Shown one piece after another: positions 18,090 through 25,497 of a stretch of DNA of 64,000 nucleotides. This DNA is from RGIG3701 sp031553595 (GTDB taxonomy: Bacteria > Planctomycetota > Planctomycetia > Pirellulales > Thermoguttaceae): NCBI GenBank assembly GCA_031553595.1, contig JAVBLI010000015.1, positions 21,413-85,412 on the forward strand, in the 5' to 3' direction. The translations under genes and the position numbers were made by a program. How positions within the stretch are numbered: the first letter of the stretch is position 1; every line of letters begins with the position of its first letter. The notes under the pieces were generated by a model that did no database searches, was not told where the DNA came from, and saw nothing but the letters and a program-made list of their open reading frames with translations.

Positions 18090-18225
18090 AATGAGCCGTA
18101 AGTATAGTGCAGCGTGACTTACAGATCGGGTAGCAGTGCCTTAAAACGCTGATTCAGATACCTGAAGCAGTTTTTTACAACTTCATGCCGTTCCGCAATG
18201 CGCTATGCTGCTTTTGCGGCTCATT
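18090..18225. repeat. AATGAGCCG-bounded imperfect inverted repeat
   Basis: The ends are exact inverted copies (AATGAGCCG at 18090 and CGGCTCATT at 18217-18225), with further partial pairing inward (GTGCAGCG against CGCTATGCTGC). A short relative of the left arm occurs at 14131-14180. The element fills most of the gap between the peroxiredoxin gene and the argB promoter. Confidence 0.55.
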
Positions 18226-18251
18226 ATCGTTTCCCTGTCCCACAGCCGCAC

Positions 18252-18279
18252 TTGACGCCATCCCCGGACGTGGTAAAAT
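18252..18279 (+). promoter_or_regulatory. sigma-70-like promoter of argB
   Basis: TTGACG at 18252-18257 and TAAAAT at 18274-18279 have a 16-bp spacer. The leader to the GTG start at 18340 is about 55 nt. No arginine-repressor box is recognisable. Confidence 0.6.
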
Positions 18280-18339
18280 ACGTGTTTCCTTTTGTCATCA
18301 CAGGGATAATATTCGAAAAAATCATACGGGGTAATACGC

Positions 18340-19224
18340 GTGTTGGACGCCACTGAAAAAGCGGATGTGCTCTTGGAAGCGCTGCACTGGATTCGGAAAT
18401 TCCGCGGGAACATCATGGTCGTCAAGCTCGGCGGCAGTCTGATGAAAGACCCGCTGGCCATGTCCCATCTCCTGGAGGACGTGGTTTTCCTGGAGACCGT
18501 CGGCATCAAGCCCATCCTCGTCCACGGCGGCGGCCCCGCCATTAACCGCGCGATGGCCGAGGCGGGCATCAACTCCCATTTCGTCCAGGGCCGGCGCTAC
18601 ACCTGCCAAAAAACGCTGGAAATCGTCGAACAAATCCTCGCCACGGAGCTCAACGAGCAGATCGTCGAGCAGATCGTCATTCTCGGCGGCATGGCCCGCT
18701 CCCTGAATTTCAGCACGAGGAACGTCGTTTTTGGCGAACGCCTCGTCGTCCACGACCCCGACGGCAAGCCCCTGGATTTCGGCTTCGTCGGCACGCCCAC
18801 GCAGATCGACACCGTCCCGATCATCGAGCTTCTCGAGCAGAACGTCATCCCGGTGATTCCGTCCATGTGCATGACCGACGACGGGCAGAAGCTCAATGTG
18901 AACGCCGACACGGTGGCGACGGTGGTCGCGCAGACGTTCCGGGCCGAGAAGCTGATGTTCCTCAGCGACGTCAACGGCGTGCGGCGCGACAAGGACGATC
19001 CGGACTCCCTCATCCCGACGCTGACGAAAAAGATGGCCGACGTGATGTTCGCCAACGGCGCGATCGTCGCGGGCATGATTCCGAAGGTGCAGGCGTGCCT
19101 GGAGACAGTGGCCCAGGGCGTTCACAAAGTGCACATCATCGACGGCGCCATCCGCCATGCCCTGCTGCTGGAAATCTTCACGACCGAGGGCATCGGCACC
19201 GAAATCATCGCCGGCCGGGATTAG
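18340..19224 (+). CDS. argB: acetylglutamate kinase
   Basis: This 294-residue amino-acid kinase phosphorylates N-acetylglutamate in the second step of arginine synthesis. The signature glycines and lysines are present: VVKLGGSLM near residues 27-35, HGGGPAINRAM near 67-77, the acetylglutamate-binding NVNADTVAT and a C-terminal AIVAGMIPKVQACL with the conserved Lys. The start is taken as GTG at 18340, which gives the usual family length; no strong Shine-Dalgarno precedes it. It is not next to other arg genes here. The N-terminal extension before the first strand is slightly longer than in minimal ArgB, as in arginine-sensitive homologues, but regulation cannot be read from this alone. Confidence 0.95.
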   Translation: MLDATEKADVLLEALHWIRKFRGNIMVVKLGGSLMKDPLAMSHLLEDVVFLETVGIKPILVHGGGPAINRAMAEAGINSHFVQGRRYTCQKTLEIVEQILATELNEQIVEQIVILGGMARSLNFSTRNVVFGERLVVHDPDGKPLDFGFVGTPTQIDTVPIIELLEQNVIPVIPSMCMTDDGQKLNVNADTVATVVAQTFRAEKLMFLSDVNGVRRDKDDPDSLIPTLTKKMADVMFANGAIVAGMIPKVQACLETVAQGVHKVHIIDGAIRHALLLEIFTTEGIGTEIIAGRD

Positions 19225-19287
19225 GTTGTGAAAAAAGAAAAAATGCATAAAAGTTTTTTGAAAGGGGGGTGAATTCTCGCAACGAAG

Positions 19288-19323
19288 AGGGGAGAAACAT
19301 TTTTTCAAAAATGCTTTTCCCCT
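19288..19323. promoter_or_regulatory. hairpin upstream of the Sel1 genes
   Basis: AGGGGAGAAACATTTTT pairs with AAAAATGCTTTTCCCCT (14 of 17 positions) across a 2-nt centre. It lies between argB and the Sel1 pair and could be an operator, an attenuator or a weak terminator. No U-run follows on the plus strand. Confidence 0.45.
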
Positions 19324-19374
19324 GGCAGTGGGATTCATCTATCCATGAAGAACGGTTTTTCACGGAGGAATGCC

Positions 19375-20898
19375 ATGCGGAAAACGCGTTTTATTCTGTT
19401 ATTTTTCTCTGTCATTCTAGCGCTGACCGCCGCGCGCGGTTTTTCTCAGGATCCGGCGGAGGGGATCTACGTCTCTCGCGCGCTTGACGAGGTGCAGAAG
19501 CTGGCTGCCGACGGCGACGCGCCGGCGATGTGCGAGCTGGGCGACCGTTATCTTTCAGGCAAAGACGTCGCGGAAAATATCGCGGAAGCAATGCGGTGGC
19601 TGACGGCTTCCGCCGAGGAAGATTTCACGCCCGCGATGCTGCGGCTGGCCGAGATTTATTCGCTGGCCAAAAGCGACCCCAACCGCGACCAGCACGAACT
19701 GACGTGGCTTCATCGGGCCGCGGAGCTGGGCGACACCCGGGCGATGGTGACGCTGGGGGATTATCATCTGAACGGCCGAGGCGGCAAGGTGGATGTGCCC
19801 GAAGCGACGGGGTGGCTCATGAAAGCGGGGGAAGCGGGTAACGCCGACGGACTTTTGGCGATGGCTCGCTTTTATTTTGACGAATCTCGGAAAGCCCACG
19901 ACAACGCCCACGGACTGGAATATCTCCGCAAAGCCGCCGACGCGGGGCATCCTCCGGCACAGCGGTATCTGGGGGCAGCCTATCTCGAAGCGCAGTTCGG
20001 CGTTCCGCAGGACGACGCCCAGGCGGCTCAATGGTTTCGCAAGGCGGCGGAGCAAGGCGACCCGGAATCCCAGCGAATGATGGGGCACTTATACCTTTTC
20101 GGCAGAGGGGTTATCCAGGACAAAACAGAAGCGGTTACGTGGTTTCGCAAGGCCGCCGACCAGGGCGATGCGTGGGCGCAGGGCGAAATGGGGGATTGTT
20201 ATGCCAATGGCAGGGGTGTCGAGCAGGACGTGGCGCAGGCGGCCGCGTGGTATGAAAAAGCGGCTCGACAGAACCTCCCCACCGCGCAACGATTGCTGGC
20301 ACAATGCTATTACGAGGGCCTGGGTGTGGAAAAAGACGAAGCCCAAGCTGTCATGTGGTTGCGCGAAGCCGCCGAGAACGGGGAACCCGATGCCATGGTA
20401 TTTCTCAGTGGGTGTTATCGGGAGGGAATCGTTGTGCCACGGGACGAGGAGAAAGCGGTACGCTGGGCACGCCGCGCCGCCGAGTTGGGCAATCCCCTCG
20501 GCCAGCACTATCTCGCCAACTACTACAAGGAGGGTATCGGAGTCGAAAAAGACGAAGCCGAGGCCGTCCGCTGGTTTCGCAAGGCAGCCGACAACGGTAA
20601 TCAAGCCTCTCAGTTCGCCTACGCAATTTGTTACTTCGAAGGAACCGGCGTTCCCAAAGACGAAGCCGAGGCGTTTCGCCTGATGCTGGCCCTGGCGGAA
20701 GACGGCTACGCCTCCGCGGAAAGCATGGTGGGGTGGTGTTATCTCAAAGGTGAGAATATAGAAAAAGACGAAAAAAAAGGACTGGAATATCTGTATCGCG
20801 CAGCTGCTAAAGGCGATCCGATCGCGGTGAAGATGCTCCAACAATCGGGCAACCCCTACGCCGTCCCCACGGAGAAAAATCATGCCAAAGAGAAGTAA
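19375..20898 (+). CDS. secreted Sel1-repeat protein A
   Basis: The start is placed at 19375 (GGAGG 6 bp upstream); the frame also contains an ATG at 19345. The 507-residue product has a signal peptide (MRKTRFILLFFSVILALTAARGFS). It then carries about eleven Sel1/TPR-like repeats of roughly 36 residues with the pattern 'A..LG..Y..G.GV..D..EA..W..KAA..G' (for example GRGVIQDKTEAVTWFRKAAD). Sel1 repeats make right-handed alpha-solenoids used as protein-interaction scaffolds. It overlaps the following Sel1 gene by 17 bp and is its paralogue, so the two are probably translationally coupled. No catalytic domain is seen. Confidence 0.88.
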   Translation: MRKTRFILLFFSVILALTAARGFSQDPAEGIYVSRALDEVQKLAADGDAPAMCELGDRYLSGKDVAENIAEAMRWLTASAEEDFTPAMLRLAEIYSLAKSDPNRDQHELTWLHRAAELGDTRAMVTLGDYHLNGRGGKVDVPEATGWLMKAGEAGNADGLLAMARFYFDESRKAHDNAHGLEYLRKAADAGHPPAQRYLGAAYLEAQFGVPQDDAQAAQWFRKAAEQGDPESQRMMGHLYLFGRGVIQDKTEAVTWFRKAADQGDAWAQGEMGDCYANGRGVEQDVAQAAAWYEKAARQNLPTAQRLLAQCYYEGLGVEKDEAQAVMWLREAAENGEPDAMVFLSGCYREGIVVPRDEEKAVRWARRAAELGNPLGQHYLANYYKEGIGVEKDEAEAVRWFRKAADNGNQASQFAYAICYFEGTGVPKDEAEAFRLMLALAEDGYASAESMVGWCYLKGENIEKDEKKGLEYLYRAAAKGDPIAVKMLQQSGNPYAVPTEKNHAKEK

Positions 20899-22498
20899 TT
20901 TTCACCGTTTCACGTGGCTTTTCGCTGCGGCACTACTGTGTAGCGGCGGCATTTCGATTGCGCTTACGGACGACTTGCCGACTGAGTTCACGCCGGAAGA
21001 TCAGGAGGATGTGGAAGTCATGGCGCTGCCCGATCTGCTCACGGAGCTGGTGCTGGATCCCGACGTCGAAGTGACGCAGATGCTGCCCGCGCTGGAGCCG
21101 GTCAAGGAAGACACCCCCGAGGAGAAATACGCGCAGGCGATACGCTATCGGGATTTGGGCCAACACGCCGAGGCGGATCGGCTTCAGAAGGCGGCGCTGC
21201 GGCTTCTGGAGGAGTCAGCCGAGGCCGGCCACACGCCCGCGATGGTGGAGCTGGCCGAGTGCTATATTCCACCCGAACTGGAGAAAAACCGGCGGAAGCG
21301 GAAGTGGCGTCCGGAGTTTCGTATGAATGCCGAGCCAGGGCTGATGTGGCTGACGAAGGCTGTCGGGGCGGGCGATACGAAAGCGATGATCAGGCTCGGC
21401 CAGTGTTACGGCGGTAGTCGGGCGGTGGGGAAAGACGAGGCTAGGGCCTTCTCGCTGTTTTCCCAGGCGTCGGAATGCGGTGATCCGGAAGGGACGTATA
21501 TCCTGGCCGGCTGTTATCAAGACGGGATAGGATGCAGGAAAGACGAAGTGAAATCGGTGGAATTGCTCCGCAAAGCCGCCGGGGGTGGGTATCCCGACGC
21601 CCAACTAACGCTCGGCGGGTTCTATCTCATGGGATATGCCGGCGTCGAACAGAGCAACGCGCAGGCGGTTCATTGGATTCACAAGGCGGCAGAGAACGGC
21701 TACATAGAAGCCCAGGCCGTCTTGGGCCAAGCTTACCTCGATGGTGTGATTCTCCCCAAGGACACCGAAAAAGCGGTTTTCTTGATCCGTAAAGCGGCCG
21801 AGCAAGAGTTTCCGGCGGCGGAGGCAAAGCTAGGTTGGCTTTACGAGTCCGGCGAGGGAGTCGAGCAGAGCTGGGAACAGGCGGTGGCGTGGTATGAAAA
21901 AGCGGCACATCATAAATACCCCGCAGCACAAACGCGATTGGGGATATGCTATTATTTCGGATATGGTGTGGAGAAAAATCCGCCGCGGGGCATCGTCTGG
22001 TGGTACGAGGCGGCCGATAGCGATGAGCCCAACGCGATGGCGCGGCTGGCAATGGCTTACCACGAGGGCGTCGGCGTGCCACAAAACACGGAGAAAGCCG
22101 TCACGTGGATACGCCGTTCCGCCGAGCTGGGAGACGCGCAAGGGGCATCCGGGATGGGATTCTTTTACTTTAACGGCCTGGGCGTCGAACAGGATTACGA
22201 AGAAGCGATGCTCTGGTATCGCAAGGCAGCGGAGAAAGGCGATATCGCCGCGCAATTCGCACTGGGAGTCGGTTATGTCCGCGGCCTCGGCGTTTCCGTA
22301 GACATGGCCGAGGCGATTCGCTGGCTGACGAAAGCCGCCGAACAGGGTGAAAAGCAGGCGCAATGCTTTCTCGGCGTGTTTTATCTTGAAGGAAACGGCG
22401 TTGAAAAAAATGAGCGGAAAGCGATTGAATATCTTTACCGGGCTGCCGGGCAGGGAGAGCCGCAGGCGGTCGAAATTCTGAATCAGCTCGGAAAATAA
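20882..22498 (+). CDS. secreted Sel1-repeat protein B
   Basis: This 538-residue paralogue of the preceding gene has a signal peptide (FTWLFAAALLCSGGIS). An acidic linker follows (residues 32-75, EFTPEDQEDVEVM), then about eleven Sel1 repeats such as GDGIGCRKDEVKSVELL-like and GVGVPQNTEKAVTWIRRSAE units, ending GNGVEKNERKAIEYLYRAAG. The ATG lies inside the end of protein A (17-bp overlap), so expression is coupled. The repeat ends match those of protein A (EYLYRAAAKGDP versus EYLYRAAGQGEP), evidence for tandem duplication. A strong bidirectional terminator follows 2 bp after the stop. Confidence 0.88.
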   Translation: MPKRSNFHRFTWLFAAALLCSGGISIALTDDLPTEFTPEDQEDVEVMALPDLLTELVLDPDVEVTQMLPALEPVKEDTPEEKYAQAIRYRDLGQHAEADRLQKAALRLLEESAEAGHTPAMVELAECYIPPELEKNRRKRKWRPEFRMNAEPGLMWLTKAVGAGDTKAMIRLGQCYGGSRAVGKDEARAFSLFSQASECGDPEGTYILAGCYQDGIGCRKDEVKSVELLRKAAGGGYPDAQLTLGGFYLMGYAGVEQSNAQAVHWIHKAAENGYIEAQAVLGQAYLDGVILPKDTEKAVFLIRKAAEQEFPAAEAKLGWLYESGEGVEQSWEQAVAWYEKAAHHKYPAAQTRLGICYYFGYGVEKNPPRGIVWWYEAADSDEPNAMARLAMAYHEGVGVPQNTEKAVTWIRRSAELGDAQGASGMGFFYFNGLGVEQDYEEAMLWYRKAAEKGDIAAQFALGVGYVRGLGVSVDMAEAIRWLTKAAEQGEKQAQCFLGVFYLEGNGVEKNERKAIEYLYRAAGQGEPQAVEILNQLGK

Positions 22499-22500
22499 CA

Positions 22501-22549
22501 AAAAGAGCCCCGGGAACACCAGCATGCCAGCGATTCCCGGGGCTCTTTT
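22501..22549. terminator. bidirectional intrinsic terminator
   Basis: A perfect 16-bp stem, AAAAGAGCCCCGGGAA with TTCCCGGGGCTCTTTT, has a 17-nt loop and A/T runs on both sides. It sits between the stop codons of the converging Sel1 and disordered-protein genes and can end both transcripts. Confidence 0.92.
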
Positions 22550-22557
22550 CTTTCCGA

Positions 22558-24930
22558 TTACTTCCAGCGCTTACGGCCTTTGTTGCCTCCGCCACTACCG
22601 CTGCGGGATTTGATGTTTTTGTCCACGATCACGTTCACCGTGTCCTGCCACGTGGGCACATTCCGCTGCTGCGGCGGAAGCGGCTCTTCTTCGTACGCCT
22701 CCTCATACCCGTCGTCGTCATCATCGCCACGATCGTCGTCCAACTCGCCGAAAAATTCGTCGTCGTCGTCCTGATCGTCATCATAAAATTCCTCGCGCGG
22801 CTTATTCGCCCCGCCTCTTCCACGACGATTGCGCTTCTTTCCGGGTTTCGGCGGCGCGTACTGGGAATCGTCATCGAAATCGTCTTCGTCCTCGCCCCAC
22901 ACATCCTCGTCGTCCTCGTCAGAAACGTCGTCATACGCCGCTTCTTTCCACTCATGGCGTTTCCGGCCGGCCGGCGCATTCGCATCCGCCGCCGATTTGC
23001 CGCCACGGCGACTGTTGCGTGATTTCTTCGCCGGGGCGGGTGAAAAATCGTCTTCCTCCGCGTCAAATTCCATGTCGTCATCATCCCAGTCGTCGTCGTC
23101 CATCGCCAGATCAAGGTATGGGTCTTTCCCCGGCCGACCACGGAAATCGTCCCGGCCCAGCGGGAACACATCCCCGTCCAGCGTTTTCTTGTTCCGCCGC
23201 TTTTTACGCGACTGCTGATCGCCGGAAACCGCAGCGTTCTCTTCCGCCGTCGGCGTTTCCTTGAAATTCATTTGCTTCTCGCCGGATTTCTTGTCCTTCT
23301 TCCGCTTCTTGCGTTTTCCGGAACGGTCGTCTTTACGCTCGTCGAACGCCGGCGCATCGTCCAGCCAGAAATTACCTTCCGGGATATCCTCGTCCGCGTA
23401 AAAATCCGCCTCGACACGGGCCGTGAACTCGGCCGCCGCACGCTGCTCGGCACCTCGGCCACCACGCCTGGAACGTCGCCCCCCACGCCCACCCGGCACA
23501 TCATCCGTCGAGTCCGCCTCGGAAAGTAGGTTTTCCTGCGCGTTCGTTTCCGGGAACAGCTCCCGCATCCGCTGACGGCTCACTTCCTCGTCAAAAACCG
23601 GATACTCGCCCCCGCGGCGGTCGTTACGCCCCTTGCGCCCCCGCCCGGACGCCTCCGTCATTTTGTCTGCCACCACATCCCGCATGATATTTCCCACCAC
23701 ACTGCGGGCCTTCTCCTGCTCCGCCTCCGGCTGACGCTCTTTCCGGCGATTATCCTGACGATTATCCCGGCGGTCTTTCGGCTCATCCCGCCGATCATCC
23801 TTACGGCCGTCTTTTCGGTCATCCCGCCGCTCGTCCCGACGATTATCTTTCCGCTCATCACGCGAAAACTGACGGGGCTCTTCCCGCGGCGATTCAAAAC
23901 GCTCGGCCACGGCATCCGCAAATTCCGGCTTCTCACGCCGGCCCCTGCGCCCTTCACGCCGGGGAGAATCGTCCGTTTTTTCATGCTCCCGTTTCTCCAC
24001 CCGTGAAAAACGCGCGTCGTCACGAGATTCGCCACGATTTTCCGTGCGTGACTCAGAACGGGAATCAGTGCGTGAATCCGAACGCGAATCCGCACGGCCT
24101 CTTTCGCGCTTCGGCTCCGTTTTCGGCGGCAAAACCGGTGCTTTCGCCGCTTCCGGCTTTTTCGGCGCCGGCGGCGGGGTCACTACCATTCCAAATTCCT
24201 TCGCCAGCATGCCCCACGAATCCAGCGCATCCACCTCCGCCTGCACAGGGGACGCTTCTTCCGCAATTTCCGGTTCAAAATCCATCGCCGCCGCGATTTC
24301 CGGCGCCACGGGAGACTCCTCGGCCACCTCCGACTCCGCTTCCACCGCGGCCTCTTCCAGCAGCCCAGCCCCAAAACCGCTGCGGGAACGCTTTCGGGGA
24401 GGCATCTTCCCGATTAATCCCGCTGCCGGCTCCGCTTCCGCCGCCTTTTCGTTCTCGGCTTCCGCCTCCGCCGCCTCCGTCAACCAAAACGCTTCCGGCG
24501 AGTCCGGCGGAGAAAGCTCCAGCTCCTCTTCCGGCGTGGTATCCTGAAGGCCGGCACCAAAAACGGCATTTTCCGTCTTCACTTCCGCTGCGGGAACCGA
24601 TTTCGCTTTCGGCGCGGGTGTTTCCGATACAGCCGACGCGCTGGCGCTGACCACCGTGCCCTGCTCTTCCGACTTTTTGAAGCCGCTGAACTCCTTCGCG
24701 GGCTTTCCCCAGTCCAGAGAAGAGAAAACATCTTCCGCCTCCGCGGCCGGTACTTCTTCCACCGATTCCTGCACAACAAAACGCAGCGTTTCCACTTCCG
24801 GCTCCGGGGCCGCTGGGGGGCCTTCCACGGCATCTCCGCCGTCCAAATCCTGCTCTGAATTCTGTTTTGGAGCTCTCCCGAGGGATTCCATGAGGAAATC
24901 CCAGTGATTTTTCTTTTCTTTTTTCGCCAT
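22558..24930 (-). CDS. intrinsically disordered Arg/Asp-rich protein with conserved-looking tail
   Basis: The 790-residue product is almost entirely low complexity: an acidic Ala/Glu-rich N-terminal third, an R-S-D/R-S-E dipeptide region near 275-305, a dense Arg-Asp repeat region near 330-395 (RRDERRDDRKDGRKDDRRD), then alternating acidic tracts and Lys/Arg clusters. Only the first ten residues (MAKKEKKNHW) and the last forty look ordered, the latter with VPTWQDTVNVIVDKNI before a Gly-rich basic end. The composition suggests an RNA- or ribosome-associated, phase-separating or scaffold protein, but nothing catalytic is visible. No signal peptide or membrane span is present, so it is cytoplasmic. 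Codon use is consistent with neighbours, and the frame is free of stops over 2.3 kb, which supports a real gene. Confidence 0.82.
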   Translation of the reverse strand: MAKKEKKNHWDFLMESLGRAPKQNSEQDLDGGDAVEGPPAAPEPEVETLRFVVQESVEEVPAAEAEDVFSSLDWGKPAKEFSGFKKSEEQGTVVSASASAVSETPAPKAKSVPAAEVKTENAVFGAGLQDTTPEEELELSPPDSPEAFWLTEAAEAEAENEKAAEAEPAAGLIGKMPPRKRSRSGFGAGLLEEAAVEAESEVAEESPVAPEIAAAMDFEPEIAEEASPVQAEVDALDSWGMLAKEFGMVVTPPPAPKKPEAAKAPVLPPKTEPKRERGRADSRSDSRTDSRSESRTENRGESRDDARFSRVEKREHEKTDDSPRREGRRGRREKPEFADAVAERFESPREEPRQFSRDERKDNRRDERRDDRKDGRKDDRRDEPKDRRDNRQDNRRKERQPEAEQEKARSVVGNIMRDVVADKMTEASGRGRKGRNDRRGGEYPVFDEEVSRQRMRELFPETNAQENLLSEADSTDDVPGGRGGRRSRRGGRGAEQRAAAEFTARVEADFYADEDIPEGNFWLDDAPAFDERKDDRSGKRKKRKKDKKSGEKQMNFKETPTAEENAAVSGDQQSRKKRRNKKTLDGDVFPLGRDDFRGRPGKDPYLDLAMDDDDWDDDDMEFDAEEDDFSPAPAKKSRNSRRGGKSAADANAPAGRKRHEWKEAAYDDVSDEDDEDVWGEDEDDFDDDSQYAPPKPGKKRNRRGRGGANKPREEFYDDDQDDDDEFFGELDDDRGDDDDDGYEEAYEEEPLPPQQRNVPTWQDTVNVIVDKNIKSRSGSGGGNKGRKRWK

Positions 24931-25223
24931 ATTCTCTAAATTCTTTGGTTAACACCTGCTTATTTCATCCGACTTCGGGTTCTTACAACAAAAATACGCT
25001 GCGAAGGCGGTTTTTTAATCTGAAAATCCATCATTCTCCATTATTATTTATCCACGTCCGAATTACAAGGGGGAATCCGGCAAAAAAACGGGATGTTCTG
25101 AAAATTGCGAGGACCTGTTTTGCACATACGTTTCGAAAATAGCCTGGTTTATATATTTTGCCCCGAAAAACCAAGATATAATAGCAAACCCGGTGGATTT
25201 TGCCGATTATTCCGGAAATCTTA

Positions 25224-25251
25224 TTGACTATTATCGAGAATTTGTTAAAAT
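25224..25251 (+). promoter_or_regulatory. sigma-70-like promoter separated from its gene by a repeat element
   Basis: TTGACT at 25224-25229 and TAAAAT at 25246-25251 have a 16-bp spacer. The next gene starts 247 bp downstream, with MITE-like copy 3 in between. Confidence 0.55.
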
Positions 25252-25270
25252 TGTATATATCTTTGGGTAT

Positions 25271-25442
25271 TAGGGCACATCCAAAATCAATATAAACGGC
25301 GGGAAACAGCAGCCGTTAGCGCAGAGACCGGATTGAAGTGGAAAAAAACCCGGACGATTCTATCCGGTCTCTTCGCGTCACTGCGTTCCGCTGCGCTCCC
25401 GGCTGCTGTTCTTGTGGCTGCATCGATTTTGGATGTGCTCTA
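25271..25442 (+). repeat. MITE-like palindromic element, copy 3, full length with terminal inverted repeats
   Basis: The termini TAGGGCACATCCAAAATC (25271-25288) and GATTTTGGATGTGCTCTA (25425-25442) are inverted repeats, 17 of 18 identical and bounded by TA. Inside lie the arm cores AAACAGCAGCC and GGCTGCTGTTCTTGTG around an ACCGGAT...ATCCGGT stem. The TA boundary is what IS630/Tc1-mariner-type elements leave. Confidence 0.85.
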
Positions 25443-25497
25443 GCGATTCGGCAATGGATTTTTGCTTGAAACTATAGATTGACGTTGTGGAGATGTA

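Larger units (their letters stand above)
24931..25497. other. 567-bp divergent intergenic region
   Basis: This region separates the disordered-protein gene (minus) from a PEP-CTERM gene (plus). It is AT-rich and carries a good plus-strand promoter (25224-25251) and the best-preserved MITE-like element (25271-25442) between that promoter and the gene. No convincing minus-strand promoter was found, and nothing coding is supported. Confidence 0.6.
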
